Below the pieces are notes generated by a model. That model made no database searches. It was given only the letters and a program-made list of their open reading frames with translations, and was not told the DNA's origin. The position numbers and the translations under genes are program-made. Source: Kiritimatiellia bacterium (GTDB lineage Bacteria > Verrucomicrobiota > Kiritimatiellia > SLAD01). From it: DNA of 14,467 nt. The first letter of the stretch is position 1, and every line of letters starts with the position of its first letter. Location: assembly GCA_007126995.1 (NCBI GenBank), contig SLAD01000031.1, positions 1 through 14,467 of the forward strand, written 5' to 3'. This document shows, piece by piece, positions 5,468 to 13,334 of the stretch.

Positions 5468-7161
5468 GTGCTCTCCTCGCGTTGGTAATACCAGCCCGTC
5501 TCCACATCGCGCTGCGCCTGATCAAAGGCCTGCTCGGCAAACCAAATCGCGCGATGTCCCGCTGGCGGCACCGCCTCCGACGCGACACCCATCCGATACT
5601 CATCGCCCACAAACAACCGATTCAGCAAGCGCGCCCGCCGCGCCCACGCCTGATCGCCCGCGCCCAACCGCACGATACTGATCCCGTCAAACTCAGGCGA
5701 CGCCACCTGTATCGGGCCGTCCAGCACGTCCTGCATCCAACCCGCCGCGCCGAATTTAACGTCGGCGCGCGATAACGTGCGGCTATCCAGATACGGTGTC
5801 TGTCCCTCCAACCGCGGATATGGGCGCGCCTCGCCGGTCAGCCCTTGCAGCGAACCGGATAGCATCAGATACCCAAACATCGGCGTCGTCACAATCGGGA
5901 AACGCCCCGTCTCATCTGTCTCGAACCGGGTATCACGCGCCGCCCACCAGACCCGCTGATTGTGATCGATCGGCTCCCGCTCCGCCGCTCGGAACCGCGC
6001 CAGAAAACTCGCGTACGCGCCCATCGGATAATGTCCGTCCCCGCTCGGGAACAAGGTCGGCTCACGCAACGTCACCTGCGGCTGTGCCAGTACCGGCATC
6101 TGCACACCGACCAACACCGGTACCAGCACAACCAGCGCAACCACTGCCCGTACCGCCAGTGGACGCAGCGTACCGAGCGTAGGCGCGAGTACCGCGACCA
6201 TCAGCATCGCTTCGCCCGCTCGCCAAAAGTAGCGCGGCGCATGCAGTTGCGGCAGGAAGAAGAGCACCGGCAACGCGAAGGCCAGCGCCCCCAACACCCG
6301 CCACCAAGCGTGGAGATCCAGCTCGCGGCTAGACCAACGTCCCAACAGCCACAAAAACACCAGCGTCGCCCCGCCAAAGCCGAACACGATGTAGCCCAGC
6401 GCCATGCGCAGGTTAAAAAAGGGATCGAGGTCCGTGCCGCCAGCGCCCGCCCAGATCCGGCCGACACCAAACGCGGCCAGGCCCGCCACCGCCAGCGCGA
6501 ATACGGTTTTCCAATCGTTGGAAAAAATTTTGCGCGTTTTTCCAATCGTTGGAAAAAAATCAGCCCATTTTTCCAATCGTTGGAAACTTTTTGGACGATT
6601 TTTCCAATCATTGGAAACTGGAAACGTCAGCAACAGCCAGCCATATAATGGCAACAAGAGCAACGCATCGGCGCGGGCGCCGACCGCGAGAAAGAAAAAG
6701 ACGATCCCCAACGGTGTGCGAACGGTTGCGAGACTGAGCAGCAACAGCGCCGACGACAGCGTGCTGCTGTTGACATACTGCGTGTTCAGCAATATTGCGG
6801 GCGATAGCAGTACGGCGATCAGGATGAGCGGGTCCAATTGCTGTCGATAGCGCCAGACGAACACGAACAGCGCCAACCAAAACGCGAGGGCGACGGAGCG
6901 ATTGGCGAGTCGCACGGGTTCCGCCGGCTGATCGAACGCCCGATTGATTTTCAGCACGGCGGCGGTGTAGATGTACAAGACGTAGGTCTTGTCGAATTGA
7001 TAATACTGTGACCACGCTTGGCGATCGCCACGCGCCCAGTCGACGGAACCGGCGAGAATGGTGGCTTGATCGTTTTTGCGCAAGAAGCCGGAGGTGGACC
7101 AGAGCGACGCGGCTGCAATCAGCAGCACGCTGCCCAGCAGAATTGCGATTCGCGTATTCAC
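5398..7161 (-). CDS. Polytopic membrane protein, possibly GT-C glycosyltransferase-like
   Basis: A 587-residue protein with an N-terminal signal-anchor (5-24), about ten hydrophobic segments up to residue 356 (clusters near 88-126, 135-179, 220-238, 252-273, 287-356) and a C-terminal soluble part of about 230 residues. The plan of an acidic first loop (FLRKNDQATILAGSVDWARG), many helices and a soluble tail resembles GT-C membrane glycosyltransferases, but I do not recognise a defining motif. It starts with GTG one base after the stop of the helicase gene (TGA-A-GTG), so it is the last gene of the operon. Residues about 182-219 are encoded by four 31-bp palindromic units lying in a loop between two hydrophobic segments. 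The last 22 residues are encoded by a duplicated 70-bp repeat. Confidence 0.7.
   Translation of the reverse strand: MNTRIAILLGSVLLIAAASLWSTSGFLRKNDQATILAGSVDWARGDRQAWSQYYQFDKTYVLYIYTAAVLKINRAFDQPAEPVRLANRSVALAFWLALFVFVWRYRQQLDPLILIAVLLSPAILLNTQYVNSSTLSSALLLLSLATVRTPLGIVFFFLAVGARADALLLLPLYGWLLLTFPVSNDWKNRPKSFQRLEKWADFFPTIGKTRKIFSNDWKTVFALAVAGLAAFGVGRIWAGAGGTDLDPFFNLRMALGYIVFGFGGATLVFLWLLGRWSSRELDLHAWWRVLGALAFALPVLFFLPQLHAPRYFWRAGEAMLMVAVLAPTLGTLRPLAVRAVVALVVLVPVLVGVQMPVLAQPQVTLREPTLFPSGDGHYPMGAYASFLARFRAAEREPIDHNQRVWWAARDTRFETDETGRFPIVTTPMFGYLMLSGSLQGLTGEARPYPRLEGQTPYLDSRTLSRADVKFGAAGWMQDVLDGPIQVASPEFDGISIVRLGAGDQAWARRARLLNRLFVGDEYRMGVASEAVPPAGHRAIWFAEQAFDQAQRDVETGWYYQREESTAEGVYVAWAALPDWMSIRAFGE
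6507..6617. repeat. Four palindromes with exact 31-bp spacing inside a gene
   Basis: Cores TTTTCCAATCGTTGGAAAA centred at 6516 and 6547, the slightly shorter TTTCCAATCGTTGGAAA at 6578, and TTTCCAATCATTGGAAA at 6609. Centre-to-centre distance is 31 bp each time, and the 12-14 bp between cores differ in sequence. Since 31 is not a multiple of three, the copies are read in different frames of the host gene and give SNDWK, FQRLEK, FPTIGK and SNDWK in turn. The core contains no stop codon in any of the six frames. Confidence 0.95.
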
Positions 7162-7162
7162 T

Positions 7163-9112
7163 TCAATACCACGATGTTCGTTTCACATTGCTCATCAGAT
7201 CGGGCGACAGCTCCTCGATAAAGCACGAGGGTTTGAGAAATTGTACACCACCGTCCCGCTGGCGTCGCACACTGGGCAGGCAAAGATAGAGCTCGTCTTT
7301 CGCCCGTGTGACCGCGACATAGAAAAGCCGTCGCTCTTCGGCGTCGCCGTCCAGCTCCTCCAGCGAACGCGCGGACGGGAACATGCCTTGCGCCATCCAG
7401 ATGACAAAAACCACGCGCCATTCCAAGCCCTTCGCCTGATGCACGGTACTAAGGCGGAGCGCATGATCGGGCTCGTCGCCCGGATTCGCCTCCGCGTCCA
7501 GATTGGTGAGCAGCGCCACTTCGTTCAAGAAGGCTTCGATAGAAGGGAAGCGACTGGTGTAGTCGATCAGCTCGTTGATGTCCTCCATGCGGCGATCCGC
7601 GTTATCGAAGGTTTCCTTGGCGTACTGCTCATAGAAACCCTTGCAGAAGCGGTGCACGACCTCGCCGGGATCCTGCATCAACCCGTCCTTCTCGACGTCG
7701 GACGCGATCAGGTCGACTGCGTTCCAGGCCTCGCGCGCCGCGGCCGGAATCTTTTCGGCCACGCGCTGGCGCGTCGCTTCCTTGCGCAGATCGCAGCGTC
7801 GGCCCAGGAAATTCCAAATCTTCAGCGTGGTTTTGGCGCCGAGGCGCGGCCACATGCCGAGCAATCGCTGGAAGGCCAGCTCGTCCGCCGGGTTTTGCAG
7901 CACGCGCAGCAGCGCGGTGACGTCCTTGATGTGTGCCTGCTCGAAAAAGCGCACGCCGGATGTGATGACATAAGGAATGCTGGAGCGGGACAACTCGAGC
8001 TGCATTTCCAATGCATGAAAATGAGAGCGATAGAGCACGACCATGTCGCGCATGTCATAGCCCTGGCGATGCAACTCGCCGACCTGCTCAATGATGTATT
8101 GGGCCTGCTCGCGGCCGTCGCGCATTCGCGCCAGCACGGGACGTTGATACGGTTCGCGCACGGCCTTCAAGGTTTTCTGGAACTGATCCTTGTTGCCCGC
8201 GATGCAGGCGTTGGCCATGCCCAGGATTTCCGGCACGCTGCGATAGTTGGTGACCAATTTATAGATGTGCGTGCCGGGATAGCGGTCGGGGAACGAAATG
8301 ATGTTGCGGAAATCGGCACCGCGCCAGGAATAGATCGATTGGAAGTCGTCGCCTACCACCAACAGATTTCCTTCCGGACCGGCCACGAGATCGACCCACG
8401 CCGCTTGAATGGTATTGGTGTCTTGATACTCGTCCACCAGCGTGTGCACAAAACGCTCGCGATAGTGTTCGCGCAAGTCTTCGTGTTCGACAAAGAGGCG
8501 CAGTCCGTTGACGAGCAGGTCGTCAAAGTCCATCGCGTTGAGATCGCGCTTGCGTTGTTGGTAGGCGTTGTAGACCGACATGATATCGCCAACATCGACT
8601 TCGGTGTGGGCAAACCGGCTGGCGGCGAGGGCTTCGGGATTGCGTTGCGTGTTGGCGGCGAGGCTGAAGATGCTCAGCAATACATCCGGTTTGGGGAAAT
8701 GCTTGTCGGTGAGCTTCAATTCCTGCACGCAGGTTTTGGTCAGGCTGCGGGCATCGTCCTGATCCAGAATGGTGTAGTCGTTGCCGTAACCGATCAGGGT
8801 GGCGTGTCGCCGCAATATCCGGTTGGCCATGTGGTGAAAGGTGCCGCCCCACATGCCACTGACGGAATCGCCGACCAAGTCGCGGGCGCGCTCCAACATC
8901 TCGTTGGCGGCGCGGTTGGTGAAGGTGAGCAGCAGGATGTTTTGCGGGTCGATGTGACGTTGTTGCGCCAGCCACGCAACGCGGTAGATGAGCGTGCGGG
9001 TTTTGCCGGTGCCGGCCGCCGCAATCACGAGCACGGGGCCATCGGGGGCTTGAACCGCTTGCAGTTGCTCCTGATTCAGGGCGCGTTCGAAATCAATCAC
9101 CGGCACCGCCAT
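7163..9112 (-). CDS. UvrD/PcrA/Rep-type superfamily 1 DNA helicase
   Basis: A 649-residue 3'-5' DNA helicase of the UvrD family. All motifs are present in order: Q motif LNQEQLQAV (12-20), Walker A AAAGTGKT (31-38), Ia TFTNRAANEM (63-72), II VDEYQDTN (226-233), III GDDFQSIYSWRG (254-265), IV LVTNYRS (286-292), V VHQAKGLEW (557-565) and VI FYVAVTRAK (597-605). Such enzymes unwind DNA in repair, replication restart or plasmid replication. Which role applies cannot be told. The C-terminal tail after motif VI is short (about 45 residues), so the flexible, partner-binding tail of PcrA/UvrD is largely missing. The start ATG overlaps the upstream yihY-type stop by one base (TAATG), and the downstream gene begins one base after its own stop. 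Confidence 0.95.
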   Translation of the reverse strand: MAVPVIDFERALNQEQLQAVQAPDGPVLVIAAAGTGKTRTLIYRVAWLAQQRHIDPQNILLLTFTNRAANEMLERARDLVGDSVSGMWGGTFHHMANRILRRHATLIGYGNDYTILDQDDARSLTKTCVQELKLTDKHFPKPDVLLSIFSLAANTQRNPEALAASRFAHTEVDVGDIMSVYNAYQQRKRDLNAMDFDDLLVNGLRLFVEHEDLREHYRERFVHTLVDEYQDTNTIQAAWVDLVAGPEGNLLVVGDDFQSIYSWRGADFRNIISFPDRYPGTHIYKLVTNYRSVPEILGMANACIAGNKDQFQKTLKAVREPYQRPVLARMRDGREQAQYIIEQVGELHRQGYDMRDMVVLYRSHFHALEMQLELSRSSIPYVITSGVRFFEQAHIKDVTALLRVLQNPADELAFQRLLGMWPRLGAKTTLKIWNFLGRRCDLRKEATRQRVAEKIPAAAREAWNAVDLIASDVEKDGLMQDPGEVVHRFCKGFYEQYAKETFDNADRRMEDINELIDYTSRFPSIEAFLNEVALLTNLDAEANPGDEPDHALRLSTVHQAKGLEWRVVFVIWMAQGMFPSARSLEELDGDAEERRLFYVAVTRAKDELYLCLPSVRRQRDGGVQFLKPSCFIEELSPDLMSNVKRTSWY

Positions 9113-10449
9113 TACGAAGTCCCGACCAAATCGCGCACCGTCATGTCGTCCAAGCTATTGGCCATACCCGAATTCACATCGGCGATCACCTGTTGCACGG
9201 TGATGTCCAAATGATCGAGTCCCAGCGATTCCGGTCCGGTCCCGTCTTGCAGGATGGTGTCGAGCACTTCCCTCACCGTCAGCCGTTCAGGCGCTTTCAG
9301 CAATACATAGGAGCCCGGCTGCTCCGCCAGTTCACCCAGCAAGCCGGCGCGTTCGAAAAGCCGCACAATTTCGTTTACGAGCCGTGTCGACACTTGCGTT
9401 TGGAGTGCAAACTCGCCGGCGCGGAACACGCTGCGGCTGCCATGCAGGGCTGAGGCGGCTTGCTGCATGATACCCACCGCGATCAGCAGGCGCGACTTGG
9501 TGCTGGCGGTGGAGGCGGTACGTTCCAGTTTATAGGTCTCGGCATTCTGGATCGAGAAGGCCACTTCTGCGCCCAGCAGGATGATGATCCAACTGATGTA
9601 CAGCCAGCCGAGGAAGATGGGCACGGAGGCGAAGGTGCCATAAATGGCATTGTATTTCGAGACCCCGACCTGAAATTCGATGTAGACCCTTTGCCAAATC
9701 AACCACATCAGCGCGCCGATCAGGCCGCTGATCAAACCGGGCCCGAGCTTTACTTGGGTGTTCGGCACAAAGATATAAAGGAAACTGAAGGCCAGCCAAA
9801 CCGCCAGCAAGGGGCCCAACCGGATTAAACTGCGCCAAATCCAGGCGGCGGCCTCCAATTGCTCACTGAAGAAGGCGTCGACGACGGCGGTGGCGGCGCT
9901 GGCGGCCACGACCAGAATCGGCACAATCACCAGGATGCTGATGTAGTTGCTGATCTTGCGCAGCAAATTGCGTGAGTGCGGGATGTACCAAACCTCATTA
10001 AAGGATTCCTCGATGCTGGCCAACATCTTGATGACGATAAAGAGCACCACGACCAGAAAGATACCGCCCATGGCAGCCACGTTCACCTGTGCATACTGCT
10101 CCAGCATTTGCAGGATGAACTCTTGAAACTCGGCGGGCATATCCTCCATCCAGTCGCCCAGCATATCGGAGACATCCTCTTGCCCCGCGCCTAAACCGCG
10201 GTACATGGAGAACATGATCGCGATCACCGGCACGATGGAAATCAAGGTTCCCAGTGTCAGGGCGGAGGCATGTAGCGGAATTTTGTCCTGCTTGATACCG
10301 CGAATGACCAAATGGGCCATGCGCAGGTAGCGGACCAGCGTGCGACGAGGCTGAGGCAAATCATTCGGATCAACTTCCCACAACTCGTGCCGCACGAAGG
10401 CGATGAGCCGGCGTACCAATGTGATCGCCTGTTGCACGATGGCTTTCAT
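9112..10449 (-). CDS. YihY/BrkB family membrane protein with C-terminal winged-helix-like domain
   Basis: A 445-residue inner-membrane protein with six hydrophobic segments (about 63-83, 124-145, 169-193, 211-229, 236-255, 270-300), the layout of the YihY/BrkB family, once mis-named ribonuclease BN. Family marks include KIPLHASALTLGTLISIVP and YGTFASVPIFLGWLYISW. Molecular function is unknown. A soluble tail of about 145 residues follows (about 305-445). Its part VSTRLVNEIVRLFERAGLL...GSYVLLKAPERLTVREVL resembles the helix-turn-helix and wing of Rrf2-type regulators, without a cysteine cluster. The ATG at 10449 is preferred over 10497 because AAAGGAG lies about 8 nt upstream and it forms an ATGA overlap with the Nudix stop. 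It is translationally coupled on both sides. Confidence 0.9.
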   Translation of the reverse strand: MKAIVQQAITLVRRLIAFVRHELWEVDPNDLPQPRRTLVRYLRMAHLVIRGIKQDKIPLHASALTLGTLISIVPVIAIMFSMYRGLGAGQEDVSDMLGDWMEDMPAEFQEFILQMLEQYAQVNVAAMGGIFLVVVLFIVIKMLASIEESFNEVWYIPHSRNLLRKISNYISILVIVPILVVAASAATAVVDAFFSEQLEAAAWIWRSLIRLGPLLAVWLAFSFLYIFVPNTQVKLGPGLISGLIGALMWLIWQRVYIEFQVGVSKYNAIYGTFASVPIFLGWLYISWIIILLGAEVAFSIQNAETYKLERTASTASTKSRLLIAVGIMQQAASALHGSRSVFRAGEFALQTQVSTRLVNEIVRLFERAGLLGELAEQPGSYVLLKAPERLTVREVLDTILQDGTGPESLGLDHLDITVQQVIADVNSGMANSLDDMTVRDLVGTS

Positions 10450-11003
10450 GTGTCGCGCTCCTTTTGCGCAGCCCGGCGCTGCTCGTACAGCAACCACGCC
10501 GCCATGGTTTTACCGTCTTGAATCTGTCCCGTGTGAATCAACATGCGCACCACGTCGCGCGAATGGAAATGCACTTCGATATCTTCGTCGTGGTCGAGAT
10601 TGCGCGAACGCGGCTCGTGCCAGAGTCGCGCATAGTAGATTTCGATGCGCTCGTCCACGTAGCCCGGCGACGGATAAAGGGCCCCGAGGCGCTCGATCTT
10701 GGTCACCTCGTAGCCCGTCTCTTCCAGCACCTCGCGGCAGGCGGCCTCCTCGAGGTCCTCGCTGTCCTCGACATTGCCGGCCACGATTTCCAACACGGGG
10801 CGGTCGAGGGGTTTTCGAAACTGGCGCACGAAGACGAAGCGGTCATCGGGTTTCGGCAGTTGCGCTACGACGGCGACGGCCGGGCCGTGGCGCACAATTT
10901 CGCGGCTGGTGCGGGTGCCGTCGCGCATCTCGACCTCGTGCAACTCCAAGGAGACAATGCGGCCCTCGTAGACACGCTCCATACTGATTGTTTTTTCGTC
11001 CAT
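10446..11003 (-). CDS. Nudix hydrolase, ADP-ribose pyrophosphatase-like
   Basis: A 185-residue protein with a perfect Nudix box, G76 to Y98 (GNVEDSEDLEEAACREVLEE then TGY), matching GX5EX7REUXEEXGU. The acidic residues of the box bind the divalent metals needed to split nucleoside diphosphate derivatives. A proline about 15 residues after the box (ALYPSPGYVDE) and the preceding VRQFRKP...LEIVAGN pattern are typical of ADP-ribose/nucleotide-sugar pyrophosphatases (NudF type), so ADP-ribose to AMP plus ribose 5-phosphate is the best guess. It is the first gene of a four-gene leftward operon and overlaps yihY by 4 nt. Start at 11003 is the first ATG. ATG 10982 is an alternative, and neither has a strong ribosome site. 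Confidence 0.92.
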   Translation of the reverse strand: MDEKTISMERVYEGRIVSLELHEVEMRDGTRTSREIVRHGPAVAVVAQLPKPDDRFVFVRQFRKPLDRPVLEIVAGNVEDSEDLEEAACREVLEETGYEVTKIERLGALYPSPGYVDERIEIYYARLWHEPRSRNLDHDEDIEVHFHSRDVVRMLIHTGQIQDGKTMAAWLLYEQRRAAQKERDT

Positions 11004-11066
11004 GACCTGTGCGTGAACCTCTATAAAAAATTGCAGTGTTGTGGTATGGAGCTTACTCTACTGACC
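11004..11066. promoter_or_regulatory. Divergent promoter region of the Nudix operon and dgt-trpD
   Basis: The 63 nt between divergent start codons are AT-rich in the middle. On the minus strand TATAGA (11025-11020) is a fair -10 box with no good -35. On the plus strand TTGCAG (11031-11036) and TACTCT (11054-11059) are 17 nt apart, which would start dgt transcription near 11066, right at the first dgt ATG candidates. Both promoters are weak guesses. That the region must drive both units follows from the gene layout. Confidence 0.4.
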
Positions 11067-12215
11067 ATGCTTCATACCAGAACAGAAACGATGGCGCGCG
11101 AGGAAAGTGAGCTGGCGCCGTACGCCGCGCGCAGCGCCGCCTCGCGTGGACGCCGGTATCCGGAGCCGGGCCACGCCTATCGAGCAGAGTTTCAACGCGA
11201 TCGCGACCGCGTGCTGCATTGTCGTTCCTTCCGACGGTTGGAGTACAAGACCCAGGTTTTTGTGCACGTCACGGCGGACCATTACCGGACCCGGTTGACG
11301 CATACGATGGAGATGACCGCGATTGGGCGCACGCTGGCACGGGCCTTGCGGGCCAATGAGGATCTCACCGAGACCATCGCCTTGGCGCATGACATCGGGC
11401 ACAGCCCGTTCGGTCATTGCGGCCAGCGTGAGCTGGACAAGCTGATGGCGGAGCATGGCGGTTTTGACCACAATCTTCAGAGCCTGCGTTGGGTCGAATT
11501 GCTGGAGCGTCGTTATCCCGGCTTTCCCGGTCTCAACCTGACGTGGGAAACGCGGGCCGGCCTGCGTAAACACATCGCGGCCGATCCCGGAGCGGAGCTG
11601 GATGGAGTACCGATCGGGCCCTACCAGTACATGGAGGCCCAAATCGCGGATGTCGCGGATGACATTGCCTATCAGGCGCACGACGCGGAAGACGGACTGG
11701 AGGCAGGTTTGCTGAAGCAAGAGATGTTGAGCACGCTTGATCTGTGGCAACTGGCGGACGAACGCTGTCGCGCACATTACGGCGATGATCTAGCGCCGGC
11801 GGATCGGGCCGCCTTCACAATCCGATTCCTGCTCGATTTGCAGGTGGAGGATGTCCTGCTGACCACCGTCGAAAGATTGAAAGCTTTCGACCCGCAGTCG
11901 CCCGAAGACATCATGAATGCGACGGACCGGATTGTGACATTCAGCGACGGCATGAAAGAGTTGTTGAAGCCGTACCGCGACTTTCTATTCAAGGAACTCT
12001 ATTGGCATCCCGACGTGGATGATTCGAATCAGCATGCGGTGCAATTGATGCGTCGCCTGTTTCAGCATTACGTGGCGAACCCGGACACCATGGGGCGCCG
12101 GGCCCGGCAACAGGTTGAGCGGGACGGGATCATGCGCTCCGCCTGCGATTACGTCGCCGGCATGACGGATTTATATGCCATGGAGGAAGTACGGAAGTAT
12201 GGCTTGGACGAATAA
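11067..12215 (+). CDS. dgt: dGTPase-like deoxyribonucleoside triphosphate triphosphohydrolase
   Basis: A 382-residue HD-domain protein of the Dgt family, which splits dNTPs into deoxynucleoside and tripolyphosphate and so limits dNTP pools. Family hallmarks run from the N-terminus: LAPYAARSAASRGRRYPEPG (16-35), FQRDRDRVLHCRSFRRLEYK (42-61), TRLTHTMEM with the first metal-binding His (79), ALAHDIGHSPFGHCG with the HD pair (108-109), and VADDIAYQAHDAEDG with the distal Asp. Substrate choice within dNTPs cannot be read. In-frame ATGs at 11046, 11067 and 11091 compete. I prefer 11067 because the distance to LAPYA fits homologues, but none has a clear Shine-Dalgarno. trpD follows after 23 nt, so the two are probably co-transcribed. 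Confidence 0.93.
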   Translation: MLHTRTETMAREESELAPYAARSAASRGRRYPEPGHAYRAEFQRDRDRVLHCRSFRRLEYKTQVFVHVTADHYRTRLTHTMEMTAIGRTLARALRANEDLTETIALAHDIGHSPFGHCGQRELDKLMAEHGGFDHNLQSLRWVELLERRYPGFPGLNLTWETRAGLRKHIAADPGAELDGVPIGPYQYMEAQIADVADDIAYQAHDAEDGLEAGLLKQEMLSTLDLWQLADERCRAHYGDDLAPADRAAFTIRFLLDLQVEDVLLTTVERLKAFDPQSPEDIMNATDRIVTFSDGMKELLKPYRDFLFKELYWHPDVDDSNQHAVQLMRRLFQHYVANPDTMGRRARQQVERDGIMRSACDYVAGMTDLYAMEEVRKYGLDE

Positions 12216-12226
12216 ACAAGTCTTTC

Positions 12227-12234
12227 AAGGAGGA
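12227..12234 (+). promoter_or_regulatory. Strong ribosome binding site of trpD
   Basis: AAGGAGGA a few bases before ATG 12239 is the best Shine-Dalgarno in the window and fixes the trpD start. It suggests trpD is translated efficiently although it is downstream of dgt with only 23 nt between. Confidence 0.85.
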
Positions 12235-12238
12235 TAAA

Positions 12239-13249
12239 ATGATTAAGGAAACCATTGCAAAACTGGTCGATGGGCAGTCGCTGTCGCAGGACGAGGCCTA
12301 TGAAACGTTACGCGAAATCATGAGCGGCAACGCCACGCAGGCGCAGATTGCCGCGTTCATCACGGCGCTGCGCATGCATGGCGAGTCGGCGGACATTATT
12401 GCCGGGGCGACCCGCGCGATGCGCGAGCATTTTACACCGGTTCAAGCGCCTGAAGGCGTGGTGGTGGACACGTGCGGGACCGGCGGCGATGGGGCGCACA
12501 CTTTCAACATTTCCACCGGCGCCGCACTGGTCGCGGCGGGCGCGGGCGTGATCGTCGCCAAGCACGGCAATAAGAGCGTATCCAGTCGGTGCGGCAGCGC
12601 GGATGTGCTGGCGTCACTGGGCGTGAACATCACGCTGGATGCGGCGCGGATGGGCGTCTGTCTGCAGGAAGTCGGTATCGCATTTTTATTTGCACCGGCG
12701 CTACATCCGGCGATGAAGCATGCGATTGGGCCGCGGCAGGAAATCGGGATTCGCACCATCTTCAACATTCTCGGGCCGCTATCCAATCCTGCCAGTGCGC
12801 GGCACGGCGTGCTGGGTGTCTATCATCGCGATCTCGTGCCGATTATGGCCGAGGCGTTGGCGGGCTTGGGCGCGGAACGCATGTTTGTGGTGCACGGCGA
12901 TGATGGACTCGATGAAATCACCACGACGACGGCGACCTATGTCGGCGAGGTGAATAAGGGTGAAATCCGTAACTATCAGCTTTGGCCGAACGAACTTGGG
13001 CTGGAGGTTGCCAAGGCCACCGATTTGCGCGGCGGCAGCCCGGAAGACAATGCCAAAATGTTGCTGGCGATTTTGGATGGCGAAAAAGGGCCGAAGCGGG
13101 ACATTGTTGTGCTCAACGCCGCCGCCGCGATCGTCGCTAGCGGATTAGCAGCCGACTGGGCGGAAGGGATTCAGCAGGCGGCGCAAGCGATCGATAGCGG
13201 AGCCGCCCGGCAGAAGCTGGATCAGTTGGTCCAGTTTACGAATGGGTAG
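12239..13249 (+). CDS. trpD: Anthranilate phosphoribosyltransferase TrpD
   Basis: A 336-residue enzyme of normal family length that joins anthranilate to PRPP to give phosphoribosylanthranilate, the second step of tryptophan synthesis. Signature elements: CGTGGDG (79-85) binding the PRPP diphosphate, FNIST (89-93), KHGNKSVSSRCGSAD (108-122), GPRQEIGIRTIFNILGPLSNP and the metal-binding Asp-Glu in HGDDGLDEITTT. No other trp gene is in the window, so trpD is detached from a trp operon here and lies behind dgt instead. Its last eight codons and stop lie inside a 35-bp sequence that occurs again at 14059-14093, on the far side of the vapBC pair. The gene itself is intact. Confidence 0.97.
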   Translation: MIKETIAKLVDGQSLSQDEAYETLREIMSGNATQAQIAAFITALRMHGESADIIAGATRAMREHFTPVQAPEGVVVDTCGTGGDGAHTFNISTGAALVAAGAGVIVAKHGNKSVSSRCGSADVLASLGVNITLDAARMGVCLQEVGIAFLFAPALHPAMKHAIGPRQEIGIRTIFNILGPLSNPASARHGVLGVYHRDLVPIMAEALAGLGAERMFVVHGDDGLDEITTTTATYVGEVNKGEIRNYQLWPNELGLEVAKATDLRGGSPEDNAKMLLAILDGEKGPKRDIVVLNAAAAIVASGLAADWAEGIQQAAQAIDSGAARQKLDQLVQFTNG

Positions 13250-13260
13250 GTTGGGGATAC
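13226..13260 (+). repeat. 35-bp direct repeat, left copy (3' end of trpD)
   Basis: Matches 14059-14093 at 33 of 35 positions in the same orientation, with abrupt loss of identity on both sides. It covers the last codons of trpD (LVQFTNG, stop TAG) and 11 nt beyond. On the minus strand it also reads YPQPTHS-stop, the end of the antiporter in the other copy. Confidence 0.95.
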
Positions 13261-13334
13261 CCGCTTAGAACGTTGCGCTGAGATAGCGGAAAATCGTGCG
13301 GAAGAACCACTCATATCCTCAGATCAGCCCGCTG

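Noticed and set aside
4893..5612. Minus-strand open frame of 239 codons
   Set aside because: Runs antisense through the M48 active-site region and out of frame through the end of the membrane-protein gene.
6507..6617. CRISPR-like look of four repeats with unlike spacers
   Set aside because: Repeats are only 17-19 bp palindromes, fillers 12-14 bp, the array lies inside a coding frame and no cas gene is near.
7076..9214. Long plus-strand open frame of 712 codons
   Set aside because: Antisense to the UvrD-like helicase, in which every helicase motif is present. It is a by-product of codon usage in GC-rich DNA.
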